Shown here in pieces: positions 43,360 through 51,677 of a stretch of DNA of 64,000 bases. Numbering within the stretch: position 1 is the first letter of the stretch; each line of letters starts with the position of its first letter. Source of the DNA: Methylobacterium sp. Leaf104 (lineage in GTDB: Bacteria > Pseudomonadota > Alphaproteobacteria > Rhizobiales > Beijerinckiaceae); contig NZ_LMMZ01000003.1 in assembly GCF_001422885.1 (NCBI RefSeq), forward strand, positions 102,927 through 166,926, in the 5' to 3' direction. The notes beneath the pieces were generated by a model. It had not been told where the DNA came from, ran no database searches, and worked only from the letters and a program-made list of their open reading frames with translations. Position numbers and translations under genes: made by a program.

Positions 43360-44513
43360 AGCGGCGCTTCCTCATTCAGCGGCGTACGCACATTCGGCTG
43401 CACGTTACTGCCGATGGTCCGGTAGACGTAGTCGGGCGGCGTCTCGGCCGCCTCCTCGGTGGCGAGATCGCGCACCTTGGCGTGGAGGGGCGACAGGGAG
43501 CAGGCCGGGTCGGTGGCCGCGGCATCCCCGGCGAGCGCCAGGGCCTGGCAGCGGCAGCCGCCCCAATCCTTCTCCCGCCGGTCGCAGGAGCGGCAGGGCT
43601 CCTTCATCCAGTCCGTGCCGCGATAGGCCGTGAAGGCCGGAGAGTTCGCCCAGATGTCGCCGAGCGAATGGTCGGACACGTACCAGAATTCGAGGTCCGG
43701 GATCGTCTCGGCCGCGTGACAGGGCAGCACCTTGCCCTGGGGCGTGACGTTCATGAGCTTGCGGCCCCAGCCGCCGGCGCAGGCTTTCGGGTACTTCGCG
43801 TAGTAGTCGGGCACCACGAGATCGATCACGAGCTGGCCCTTCAGGCGCTCGCGCGCGGCCTCGACGATGCGAATCGACCGGTCGACCTCGGCCTTGTTCG
43901 GCATCAGAGCGGCGCGGTTCACGTAGGCCCAGCCGTAATACTGGGTGTGGGCGACCTCCAGGCGCTTGGCGCCGAGCTTCACCGCGAGGTCGATGAACCC
44001 CTCGACCTCGTGGATGTTGCCCCGGTGGATCACCGAGTTCAGCGTCAGCGGCAGGCCGAGCTGGGTCACCCGCTCGGCGAAGGCGAATTTCTGCGGCTGG
44101 GCGTTCTTGAGGCCGCCGATCTTCTCGGCATTGGCCGCGTCGACGCCCTGCACCGAGAGCTGCACGTGGTCGAGGCCGGCATCGTAGAGCGCGTCGAGCT
44201 TCTGCAGGGCGCCCCCGACACCGGAGGTGATGAGGTTGGAATACAAGCCCAGTTTCGCGCAGGTCGCGGTGATCTCGACGATGTCGTTGCGTGCCGTCGG
44301 CTCGCCGCCCGAGAGGTGGACGTGCAGCACGCCCAGGGCCGCCGCCTCCGTCAGCACCCGCTGCCACGTCGCGGTGTCGAGCTCGCCGGAGCGCCGGTCG
44401 AGTTCGAGCGGGTTCGAGCAGTAGGGACAGCGCAGGGGACAGCGATGGGTGAGCTCCGCGAGGAGCCCGACCGGGGCCGGCAGGGCGGGGGCGTTCGGCG
44501 TGATCGCGTTCAT
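43356..44513 (-). CDS. pqqE: PQQ biosynthesis radical SAM enzyme PqqE
   Basis: 385 residues. Radical-SAM cluster motif CPLRCPYC at residues 29-36 (CxxxCxxC), GGEPTARND, and a C-terminal SPASM region with further Cys ([16 protein letters not shown] and DPACSL) for auxiliary clusters. It forms the C-C bond between Glu and Tyr of PqqA bound to the PqqD domain. ATGA overlap with pqqC/D. Confidence 0.96.
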   Translation of the reverse strand: MNAITPNAPALPAPVGLLAELTHRCPLRCPYCSNPLELDRRSGELDTATWQRVLTEAAALGVLHVHLSGGEPTARNDIVEITATCAKLGLYSNLITSGVGGALQKLDALYDAGLDHVQLSVQGVDAANAEKIGGLKNAQPQKFAFAERVTQLGLPLTLNSVIHRGNIHEVEGFIDLAVKLGAKRLEVAHTQYYGWAYVNRAALMPNKAEVDRSIRIVEAARERLKGQLVIDLVVPDYYAKYPKACAGGWGRKLMNVTPQGKVLPCHAAETIPDLEFWYVSDHSLGDIWANSPAFTAYRGTDWMKEPCRSCDRREKDWGGCRCQALALAGDAAATDPACSLSPLHAKVRDLATEEAAETPPDYVYRTIGSNVQPNVRTPLNEEAPL

Positions 44514-45592
44514 CGCTCCAGGACCCGTTTCGTGGCCAGATCGTTCAGCATCACGAGGATGTCGGCCTCGATCACGGTCACGTCCGCCGTGAATTTCTCG
44601 GCCAGCACCCCGGCGATGTCGCGCACGGTGCGTCGGCCGTCGACCAGTTCCAGGACCATGACCGCGTTGGCGTCGAGGTCGAAGGTGCGCTCGGGCGCCA
44701 GGAGGACGTGCTGGTCGCGCACGGCGTCGTGGCGCAGGCGCACGCCGCGGGGCAGGCGCGGCACGTCCTGCGCCGTGAGGGTGCCGGTGCCGGCGGCCTG
44801 GGACGCCACCGGCTCGGGCACCAGCCCGGTGCCGGGCGTCCAGGCATCCGGCGGGATCAGGCCGGGGGCGACGTAGGCGAAGTACAGGGCGTCGAGCTGC
44901 GTCCAGAGCACGTTGCACTTGAACGTCAGCGCCTCCATCGCCTGGCGCTGCAGCGCCGGCGTGGTGGCGTGCTCCTTGACGTAGGCGATGGCGAAATCGG
45001 CGTCGCGCGGGGCCTGGGTCAGGCGCTTGTCGAAGTAGGCGAGCGTGTCCTTGGTGATGAAGTCGTAGTTCTTCAGCATCCCGGCCACCCGCTCCGAGAT
45101 GATGGTCGGCGAGAACATCTCGGTCAGCGAGGAGGCGATCGCCTCGAGGAGCGAGCGCTCCTTCACGAAATGCACGTAGGCATCGACCGAGAACCGGGTC
45201 GCCGACAGGATGCCGTGCGTCGATTCCACGTAGTCGCGGGCAAAGCCCACGCCCTCGGCGAGCTTGAGCCAGCGCTCGATGCCGCCGTCGCCGGGCGCGT
45301 CGCCGTCATGGTCGACGATGCGCTGGCGCCAGACCCGGCGCAGCGACGCGTCGGTCATGCGCGCGAGCACGGCGGCGTCCTTCACCGGGATCATCGCCTG
45401 GTAGTAGTAGCGGTTCAGCGCCCAGGCCCGGACCTGATCCTTGTTCAGCTTGCCGTCGTGCAGCAGGCGGTGGAACGGATGCAGGTTGTGATAGCGGCGC
45501 GCCCCGATGTCGCGCAGGGCCGCCTCCAGCTCCTCGGGCGAGAGCAGGCGCTGGGCCTCGTCGGTCTGCGGCGTGGGGAAGGGCGCGGTCAT
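44510..45592 (-). CDS. pqqCD: PqqC/PqqD fusion protein
   Basis: 360 residues. PqqC oxidase domain at about 15-245 ([46 protein letters not shown]). A linker of about 25 residues leads to the PqqD peptide chaperone (about 268-360: [31 protein letters not shown]). Most bacteria have two genes; the fusion is characteristic of Methylobacterium. PqqC does the final eight-electron oxidation; PqqD presents PqqA to PqqE. 143 bp separate it from pqqB. Confidence 0.95.
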   Translation of the reverse strand: MTAPFPTPQTDEAQRLLSPEELEAALRDIGARRYHNLHPFHRLLHDGKLNKDQVRAWALNRYYYQAMIPVKDAAVLARMTDASLRRVWRQRIVDHDGDAPGDGGIERWLKLAEGVGFARDYVESTHGILSATRFSVDAYVHFVKERSLLEAIASSLTEMFSPTIISERVAGMLKNYDFITKDTLAYFDKRLTQAPRDADFAIAYVKEHATTPALQRQAMEALTFKCNVLWTQLDALYFAYVAPGLIPPDAWTPGTGLVPEPVASQAAGTGTLTAQDVPRLPRGVRLRHDAVRDQHVLLAPERTFDLDANAVMVLELVDGRRTVRDIAGVLAEKFTADVTVIEADILVMLNDLATKRVLER

Positions 45593-45735
45593 GGCGTGGC
45601 TCGCGGATCAGCGTGGAGCGGTTTTAGGAACTTTTCTTATCAATCGCGCCGCACCCCGTGAAGGCCGCGGGCGCGCAGACGCAATTCAATCGGACACAAT
45701 GTATGCCGTCGGCACTAAACTGCCAGATGGACGCC

Positions 45736-46638
45736 TCACGAAAGGGTCAGCGTCAAACCGTCATGGGCCACGGTCCAACCCGCCGCCTCGACCTGGCGGC
45801 GCTCGCCGGATCCTTCGACCAGCACCGGGTTGGTGTTGTTGATGTGGACGAAGACCCGTCGGCCGATCGCCACGTCGGACAGGGCCGCGATGGAGCCGCC
45901 CTCGCCGGTCATCGGCACGTGGCCCATGCGCCAGCCGGTCTTGGTGCCGACGCCGGCGCGGATCATGTCGTCGTCGAGGAGCACGGTCCCGTCGAACAGC
46001 AGGGCGTCGACCCCGCCGATGCGGGCCTTCAGATCCGCGGTGACCCGGGCGCAGCCGGGGATGTAGGCGAGGCGCCGGCCACCGGCCTCGATCATCGCGC
46101 CGACCGTCGTCTCGGTCTCGGCGCCGATCTCCAGGGTCTCGTCCTCGAGCCACAGGGGCACCTTGCCGGGCACCGCGAACAGGGTGACGTGCAGGCCCGG
46201 CACCGGCTCGAAGCGCCGGTCGAGGGCGATCGGCTCGCGGGCGACGACGCCGGCGGCCATCACGTCGAACACCCGGTTGGCGCCGACCGATTCGAGGATT
46301 CCGCTGGTTCCGTAGAGGGTGAAGGGCTGGCCCTCCCGGAGGGTCAGCAGGCCGGCGACGTGGTCGACGTCGCCGTTGGTCAGCAGCACGGCATGGATCG
46401 GCGAGTGCCGAAGCCCGTCGCGCGGATGCATCGCCGGGTTGTCGAACAGCTGCTGGCGGATATCGGGGGAGGCGTTCACCAGGAGCCAGCGCTCTCCATC
46501 GGGAGAGACGGCGATGCTCGACTGGGTCCGCGGCCTGACGCGGGTCTCGTCCTCGCGGGCGAGGGCGCAGATCGGGCAGCGGCAATTCCACTGGGGAAGG
46601 CCGCCGCCCGCGGCCGAACCGAGGATCAGGACATGCAT
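45736..46638 (-). CDS. pqqB: PqqB, metallo-beta-lactamase-fold PQQ biosynthesis hydroxylase
   Basis: 300 residues. LILGSAAGGGLPQWNCRCPIC is the PqqB opening with Cys residues of the structural zinc site; TNGDVDHVAGLLTLREG replaces the canonical HxHxDH, as in other PqqB. It is thought to hydroxylate the Glu-Tyr crosslinked intermediate. It lies 58 bp after the pqqA stop, behind an attenuator-like hairpin. Confidence 0.95.
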   Translation of the reverse strand: MHVLILGSAAGGGLPQWNCRCPICALAREDETRVRPRTQSSIAVSPDGERWLLVNASPDIRQQLFDNPAMHPRDGLRHSPIHAVLLTNGDVDHVAGLLTLREGQPFTLYGTSGILESVGANRVFDVMAAGVVAREPIALDRRFEPVPGLHVTLFAVPGKVPLWLEDETLEIGAETETTVGAMIEAGGRRLAYIPGCARVTADLKARIGGVDALLFDGTVLLDDDMIRAGVGTKTGWRMGHVPMTGEGGSIAALSDVAIGRRVFVHINNTNPVLVEGSGERRQVEAAGWTVAHDGLTLTLS

Positions 46639-46679
46639 GGTGGAACCGACGCTGCCTTGAGATCCTCGGGTTCGACGAA

Positions 46680-46702
46680 AACTGAGTTGCGAGGGCTCAG
46701 TT
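46680..46702 (-). terminator. Attenuator-like hairpin between pqqA and pqqB
   Basis: On the minus strand AACTGAG pairs perfectly with CTCAGTT around a 9-nt loop and is followed by TTC. The 5' arm contains the pqqA stop codon (TGA 46697-46699). Partial termination here would give excess pqqA transcript. Confidence 0.55.
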
Positions 46703-46786
46703 AAAGGTGTCGATCTCAGCCGACTCGTAGCTGGTGACTTCCATGCCGACGCAGATCTCGGAAACGATGGGGGCAGCCCAGGTCAT
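46697..46786 (-). CDS. pqqA: PqqA, PQQ precursor peptide
   Basis: 29 residues, too short for normal ORF calling. It begins MTWAAPIVSEI and carries the conserved E-x3-Y (Glu16-Val-Thr-Ser-Tyr20) whose side chains become PQQ. It ends ESAEIDTFN. AGGAGA lies 6 nt before the ATG. The peptide is bound by the PqqD domain and crosslinked by PqqE. Confidence 0.95.
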   Translation of the reverse strand: MTWAAPIVSEICVGMEVTSYESAEIDTFN

Positions 46787-46887
46787 GGTGTTTCTCCTGA
46801 AAGTTTCTTCTGAACGTCAGCAGCATCCCGATCGCCTCTAAGAAGATCGTAAGACACTGACGGCGCAGTGATTTCTGTCGCCGAGTT

Positions 46888-46916
46888 GATATCGACAATT
46901 TGGCTCGGCAGTTCAA
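46888..46916 (-). promoter_or_regulatory. Candidate pqqA promoter
   Basis: On the minus strand TTGAAC (46916-46911), 17-nt spacer, GATATC (46893-46888), about 100 nt before pqqA. The -10 match is weak (3/6); the 200-bp gap to the upstream regulator gene makes an independent promoter likely. Confidence 0.35.
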
Positions 46917-46986
46917 GCGCTAAATTGCCGGTTTCTCCCAGCCACCCCCGCGAATCCGCTGCCGCCGTTAACGCGCGGTGCCGGAA

Positions 46987-47691
46987 TCAGTGGCGGAAAT
47001 CCTGTCCCTTGAGATCGAGCATGAAGCCCTTGCCCCGTACCGTGACGAGGACCGGGCCGCCGAGCCGCACGAAGTCGGAGAGCTTGGTCCGCAGGTAACC
47101 CACGTAGACATCAACGACATTCAGGGAGAGGCCGCCCTGGCCGGCCCAGAGCTTGTCGAAGATGTCGCCCCGGGAAACGGGGTGGTTGGCGTTGTCCATC
47201 AGGAGCGCGAGCAGCTCCGCCTCACGGGGGGTGAGGCGCGCCGTCGCATCGGCGAATCCCACCTGCCGGACGGTCAGGTCGAGCATGAGCTTGCCGGCGG
47301 TGACGATGCTGCGCGGCTCCTCCGAGGCCTTGCGGCGCAGGAGGTGGGTCTGGAGACGGGCCAGCAGCTCGTCGAAGACGAAGGGCTTCACGATGTAGTC
47401 ATCGGCCCCCAGCGCCAGTCCCTCGGCGCGGTCGCGCACCTCGTCCCGGGCCGAGAGGAAAAGAATCGGTCCCGGATAGCCGCCCTCGCGCAGGGAGCGG
47501 CAGACGTCGTGGCCCGAGCCGTCCGGGAGGGTGATGTCGAGCACCACCGCCTCGGGCGCCTCGGCGCGGGCGACCGCGAGGGCGTCGTCGACCCGGCCGG
47601 CGACGCCGACGATGAAGCCCTCCGCCTCCAGGCCGCGGGCGAGCATGGCGCGGATGTCGCTGTCATCCTCGACGATCAGTACGCGCGTCAT
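46987..47691 (-). CDS. mxbM: OmpR-type response regulator, probable MxbM
   Basis: 234 residues. Receiver domain: acidic pair in VLIVEDDSDIR, phospho-Asp in VVLDITLPDG (about 52), Lys in DDYIVKPF. C-terminal winged helix: LTPREAELLALLMDN, DVYVGYLRTKL, VTVRGKGFML. In M. extorquens AM1 the methanol-oxidation regulators mxbD/mxbM map beside the pqq cluster, as here; that synteny, not a specific motif, supports the name. It overlaps the kinase gene by 4 bp (ATGA). Confidence 0.75.
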   Translation of the reverse strand: MTRVLIVEDDSDIRAMLARGLEAEGFIVGVAGRVDDALAVARAEAPEAVVLDITLPDGSGHDVCRSLREGGYPGPILFLSARDEVRDRAEGLALGADDYIVKPFVFDELLARLQTHLLRRKASEEPRSIVTAGKLMLDLTVRQVGFADATARLTPREAELLALLMDNANHPVSRGDIFDKLWAGQGGLSLNVVDVYVGYLRTKLSDFVRLGGPVLVTVRGKGFMLDLKGQDFRH

Positions 47692-49310
47692 GCCACGGTC
47701 TCCTGGGTGCCCGTCGGGGACGACGAAGGGGGAAGTTCGGCGCCGCCGGCCGACAGCGCGGGCAGGTCCAGGCAGACCTGCGCACCGCGCCCGCCCGGCC
47801 CCGCCCCGAGGCGGATGGTGCCATCATGCCGCTCGACGACCCAGCGCGCCAGGGCCAGTCCGATGCCGAAGCCGGCCTCTCCCGTGGGACTGTCGCGGCG
47901 GAAGCGCTCGAACAGGCCGTCGCCGAGGTCGGGAAAGCCCGGCCCGTCATCGGTGATGGTCACCACCGCGTGCCCGCCCTCCGCCCGCGCCAGGGTGACC
48001 ACCACTCGGGTGAGCCCGGTGGCGTGGCGCAGGGCGTTGTCGATCAGGCTCTCCACCACCTGACGCAGCCATTCCCGGTCGGCGAGCAGCGTCGGGTCGG
48101 CCTCGGACGGATCGAGGCTCAGCGCCACGCGGCGGCGGGCGGCCTCGGAGGCCATGCCGTCGACCGCGTCGGCCAGGATCTCGCGCGCGCCCACCGGGCG
48201 GCGGTCGAGCTCGATCTGCCCCGATTCGGAGCGGGCGACGCGCAGCAGGTCCTCGACCCGGCGCTTCAGGCGGAGCGCCCGCTTGCGGATGGTGGCGAAG
48301 ACGGGCGTGACGTCGAGCTGGCGCCCGGCCGAGCGGGCCGCGATGTCGCACTCGCCGAGGATGACCGTGAGGGGCGTCCGCAGCTCGTGGCTGACATCGG
48401 CGAAGAAGCGCCGGCGCGAGCGGTCCACCGCCTCCAGCCGAGCATTGGCGGCGCGCAGATCCAGGGTGCGGACCGCCACGGTGTCCTCCAGAGCGGCGCG
48501 GTCGGCGGCGAGGCGGCCCTCGCGCCGGGCGAGGCGGGCGGCCATGCGGTTGAAGTTCGCGACCAGCAGGCCGAGCTCGTCCCGGGTCGCCACGGAGAGG
48601 CGGGTGTCGAGCTCGCCGCGGCCGACGGCGCTGGCGGCACGGCGCACCGCCTCGATCCGGGCCAGCACGGGACGGGTCACCGCCCGGTAGAGCAGGAGCA
48701 CGATGGCGAGCGCCCCCGCCACGGCGGCGAGCGAGGCGACCCGCAGGGTGCTGGAGAGCGCGCGCGCCGCGTCCGAGCCGGCGATCATCGAGCGCCGCTC
48801 CACCTCGATCAGGAAGGAGAGGGGCTGCCCGGTCATGGCGCCGAAGCCGTTCAGGGCGCCCCGGATCGCCGCCTTGCGCGACTCGTCCTCGGACTGGCGC
48901 AGCACCTGGGTCACCTGCCGGTCGAGGATCGCGCGCGCCGCGCGCAGCTGCGCCAGGGGCCGCGTGCGGGCGGCGTACTGGGTGCGGTCGAGGGGATCGT
49001 CGCTGGACGCGATGGAGCGCCCGAGGGCCTCGTCCACCGCCACCAGGGCCCGGTCGACGTTGGTGCGCGCCACCGCCAGGCCCTCCGGCTGCGCGTCGGG
49101 GTTGCTCACCGCCTCCAGGGCGGCGAGGCCGTACTGGGTCATGCGCCCCGACAGCTCGACGAGGAGTTCCAGGCGTCCCTGCGCCGCGAGCGTCCGGTCG
49201 ATGGTGCGCTCGGCCGCGCTGATCGAGGCGAGCACCCCGAGGGCGGCCAGGACGACGAGGAGCGCGGTGGCGCCGAGGAGCAGCGCGAACCGGACCTTCA
49301 GCGAGCGCAT
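47688..49310 (-). CDS. mxbD: Sensor histidine kinase, probable MxbD
   Basis: 540 residues. TM1 about 8-30, periplasmic helical sensor about 32-190, TM2 about 193-210, HAMP about 212-265, coiled coil, HisKA with SHELRTPLTVILGE (His about 316), HATPase with LIDNALRHATG, DDGPGFPDLGDG and GFGIGLALARWVVERH. It would phosphorylate the co-encoded regulator. In AM1 MxbDM is needed for mxa expression and the xox-to-mxa switch. Ligand unknown. Confidence 0.75.
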   Translation of the reverse strand: MRSLKVRFALLLGATALLVVLAALGVLASISAAERTIDRTLAAQGRLELLVELSGRMTQYGLAALEAVSNPDAQPEGLAVARTNVDRALVAVDEALGRSIASSDDPLDRTQYAARTRPLAQLRAARAILDRQVTQVLRQSEDESRKAAIRGALNGFGAMTGQPLSFLIEVERRSMIAGSDAARALSSTLRVASLAAVAGALAIVLLLYRAVTRPVLARIEAVRRAASAVGRGELDTRLSVATRDELGLLVANFNRMAARLARREGRLAADRAALEDTVAVRTLDLRAANARLEAVDRSRRRFFADVSHELRTPLTVILGECDIAARSAGRQLDVTPVFATIRKRALRLKRRVEDLLRVARSESGQIELDRRPVGAREILADAVDGMASEAARRRVALSLDPSEADPTLLADREWLRQVVESLIDNALRHATGLTRVVVTLARAEGGHAVVTITDDGPGFPDLGDGLFERFRRDSPTGEAGFGIGLALARWVVERHDGTIRLGAGPGGRGAQVCLDLPALSAGGAELPPSSSPTGTQETVA

Positions 49311-49482
49311 GGTTCTGCCAGCCTATCCTGCGTTCGTCCCGACGCGTTCCGCGTCCTGCCGGATGCGCCGATCCGTTCCGTCCCCGGCAGGTTCTCCAGG
49401 CCGAGTTCTCTAGGCCGAGCTCCGCCGGTGAGGCAAGGCGACGGGGTTCGGACGAAGCTCCCGACTACCTACCCGCGCGCCT

Positions 49483-49689
49483 TCACAGGTCGCGCGGCTG
49501 GCTGCCCCGGACGGCGCAGCGCCACTTGGTGACGTGCCATTCCGGGTGCTCCTCCTGCCACTTGGCGATGGCGCTCTGGGAGTTGCGCAGGCAGATGAAG
49601 GGACTGCGCGCCTCGTAGGAGAGGTCGATCTTGTCCTCGCGGCATTGCGAGGGCTGCGACAGGAGGCAGATCGAGAGCAGGATGAGCAT
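49483..49689 (-). CDS. Small secreted Cys-containing protein, 68 aa
   Basis: Short hydrophobic N-terminus (MLILLSICLLSQ) with Cys at about 8, 16, 33 and 58; later IAKWQEEHPEWHVTKWRC. I recall similar small proteins in many Rhizobiales, all unnamed. Function unknown. It lies between mxbD and fhcC on the same strand; a short inverted repeat (49729-49742) is upstream. Confidence 0.65.
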   Translation of the reverse strand: MLILLSICLLSQPSQCREDKIDLSYEARSPFICLRNSQSAIAKWQEEHPEWHVTKWRCAVRGSQPRDL

Positions 49690-49830
49690 CGGTGACGCCG
49701 GGTTCGCGCGGGGGAGGCGCGGGAGGCCGGCACAATGGTGCCATCCCGCGGCCGACGAAGGTCGTCCGATCGGGAGGATTGTGCAAGTCCGCCGGCCAGA
49801 TCGACCGGACTCGTGATGGCGGGGCGGCCC

Positions 49831-50628
49831 TCAGGCCGCCGCCACCCAGAGCTCGCCCTTGCCCAGGGTCGCGAGATCGCCCGAGTAGCGGGTCAGCGCC
49901 CCGGCCGCGAGATCGGCATGGGCGGGGCTCAGGGGCCGGAGCGAGCGCGCCAGCAGCCGCAGGAACACGAGGTCGTGCGTGCCGGTCTCCACGAAGCTCG
50001 GGGTCAGGGCCCCGACACCGCCGGCCAGGATGGTGCCGCGGCGCATGCCGAAGCCCGGATGGTCGCCGAGGCTCGTGGCCGCGATGGTGCCGGCGATCAT
50101 CCGCGCGCCCGCATAGGCGCCGGCCCGGCCCACCAGGATCAGGCCGCGCCGCATGCGGTCGCCGAGATGGTCGCCCGCCGAACCGTGGATCACCAGGGTG
50201 GCGCCGTCGAGCCCGGCCTTGGCGGCGTAGACCGCGCCGCCGGCATGGTCGCCGGCATCGCCCTCGATCGTGATCGTGCCGCCGGTGGCGCCCGAGCCCG
50301 CGAAGGGGCCGGCCGAACCCGTGACGGTGACGGAGCCAGACTGCATGCCCGCCCCGAGGCGCTGGCCGACATCACCGATCACCCGGATGCTTCCGCCGCC
50401 GAGCGAGGCCCCGACCCGGTCGAGGCGGGACGAGCCGCCCTCGATGACGAGGTCGTCCGAGCCGTCGAGGGCGAGCGTGAAGCAATCGCCCAGCGTCAGG
50501 CCGCGCCGGCTGGTGCCGACGGGGAGCCTGGCCGCCTCGGCCTCGCTGAGGCCGCTCAGGGACAGCGGGGTGACGTGCAGGAGGTCGAGCCGCTCCGGCG
50601 GCTCCTGGCGCAGGGTGAGGGTGCTCAT
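49831..50628 (-). CDS. fhcC: Formyltransferase/hydrolase complex subunit FhcC
   Basis: 265 residues. Right-handed beta-helix related to the C-terminal domain of glutamate synthase and archaeal FwdC: repeated GxxGxxxG-type turns (VTGSAGPFAGSGATGG, GDAGDHAGGAVYAAKAG, GSAGDHLGDRMRRG). Structural subunit of the Fhc complex. ATG 50628 overlaps the TGA of a five-codon mini-ORF created by a 14-bp tandem duplication. The stop codon sits in the loop of a 7-bp hairpin (49823-49840). Confidence 0.95.
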   Translation of the reverse strand: MSTLTLRQEPPERLDLLHVTPLSLSGLSEAEAARLPVGTSRRGLTLGDCFTLALDGSDDLVIEGGSSRLDRVGASLGGGSIRVIGDVGQRLGAGMQSGSVTVTGSAGPFAGSGATGGTITIEGDAGDHAGGAVYAAKAGLDGATLVIHGSAGDHLGDRMRRGLILVGRAGAYAGARMIAGTIAATSLGDHPGFGMRRGTILAGGVGALTPSFVETGTHDLVFLRLLARSLRPLSPAHADLAAGALTRYSGDLATLGKGELWVAAA

Positions 50629-50642
50629 GTGAGGGTGCTCAT
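50615..50642 (-). repeat. 14-bp perfect tandem duplication at the fhcD-fhcC junction
   Basis: On the minus strand ATGAGCACCCTCAC occurs twice in tandem. The first ATG overlaps the fhcD TGA and opens ATG-AGC-ACC-CTC-ACA-TGA, whose stop overlaps the second ATG, the start of fhcC. Without the duplication fhcD and fhcC would overlap directly as ATGA. Confidence 0.85.
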
Positions 50643-51595
50643 GCCGCTCCGGCCTCGCTGCCCGGCTCCTTCGAGAGCAGGTTCTTCAGGTGATAGTGGT
50701 GGCGGCCGAGATTGCCGCCGTAATTGCCGGCCGTGACCGCGACGAGGCCGTGGGCGGCCCCGGCCTCGGTGGCCGCGTGCAGGGCCGCGCGCATCGATTC
50801 CGCGACGGCGTCGGAGGTCAGCGCGTCGATCACGATCTCCAGCACGACGCCGACCTCGGCCGAGAGCTCGGTGCCGGCCCGGCCCTTCAGGGTCGGGCAA
50901 TAGGCGTCGTTGGTGGAGGCCATCATGCCCTTGGTGCGGGCGCCGACCTTCGAGCCGGAGCGGACGATGCCGCCGGGGAAGGGCAGGATCGCGCCCGGAA
51001 CCGCGCGGGCGGCCTCGACCGCGATCTCGGCGACCCTGAGGGTGTCGGCGTGCCTGCGCCCGAGGAACAGCAGGTTGCCGCCGCCGACCGCGCCGTCCAC
51101 CGCGCGGACGAAGTCCTCGCACAGGAACTCGCCGTCCATGACGGGGATGCGCCAGTAGCGCCGGGCCTTGCCGGTCACCGGGTCGGTCAGGCGCTTGGCC
51201 ACGGCGAAACCGTCGCCGAAGTAGCGGATCGCGCCGCCGAGCTTGATCTTGGTCGGCCCGTCGACGCCCGCGTAGCAGGCGGTGCCCGGGCAGGTGAGGA
51301 TGCACTGGCCGACCCGCTTGAGGAGCTGGTCCTTGAGGCCGTTCGGCTCGAAGCCGAACAGCAGCACACGCACGCCGGGGCGCCCGTCCGGCGTCTCCTC
51401 GGGGGAGAGCTCGCAGTCGATCCCGGCCTCGGCGCCGCAGCCGATCACCGAGGTGGCGAAGCCCGTCATCACGGTGGCGGCGATCATCGCCCATTTGGGC
51501 GTGTCGTTGGTGATGACGATCGCGGTGCCGGCGACGTCGAACGCCTCCGCGAAGGTGTCGATCACCGGAATGCCGTTGAGGGTGAGGTCCGTCAT
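50639..51595 (-). CDS. fhcD: Formylmethanofuran:H4MPT formyltransferase subunit FhcD
   Basis: 318 residues, two-lobed Ftr fold: VTAGNYGGNLGRHHYHL at the C-terminus, VIGCGAEAGI, KLGGAIRYFGDGFAV and MASTNDAYCPTLKG are Ftr-family segments. It moves the formyl group from H4MPT to the polyglutamyl methylofuran cofactor of FhcA. ATG 51595 is preferred; GTG 51604 is in frame. A 26-codon mini-ORF from the fhcA end stops 1 nt before the ATG. Confidence 0.95.
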   Translation of the reverse strand: MTDLTLNGIPVIDTFAEAFDVAGTAIVITNDTPKWAMIAATVMTGFATSVIGCGAEAGIDCELSPEETPDGRPGVRVLLFGFEPNGLKDQLLKRVGQCILTCPGTACYAGVDGPTKIKLGGAIRYFGDGFAVAKRLTDPVTGKARRYWRIPVMDGEFLCEDFVRAVDGAVGGGNLLFLGRRHADTLRVAEIAVEAARAVPGAILPFPGGIVRSGSKVGARTKGMMASTNDAYCPTLKGRAGTELSAEVGVVLEIVIDALTSDAVAESMRAALHAATEAGAAHGLVAVTAGNYGGNLGRHHYHLKNLLSKEPGSEAGAA

Positions 51596-51641
51596 CTCAG
51601 TCACCGGTCCCCACGCGACGCATTTCGATCGAGCCCGGCAG

Positions 51642-51677
51642 GCTTCTCAGGTCCGACATGCTTCTCAGGAACGACAT
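51642..51677 (-). repeat. 18-bp imperfect tandem duplication at the end of fhcA
   Basis: Two adjacent 18-nt units differing at two positions (ATGTCGTTCCTGAGAAGC and ATGTCGGACCTGAGAAGC on the minus strand). The fhcA stop lies in the first unit. Out of frame, the first ATG (51677) opens a 26-codon ORF running to TGA 51597-51599, directly before fhcD. Confidence 0.75.
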
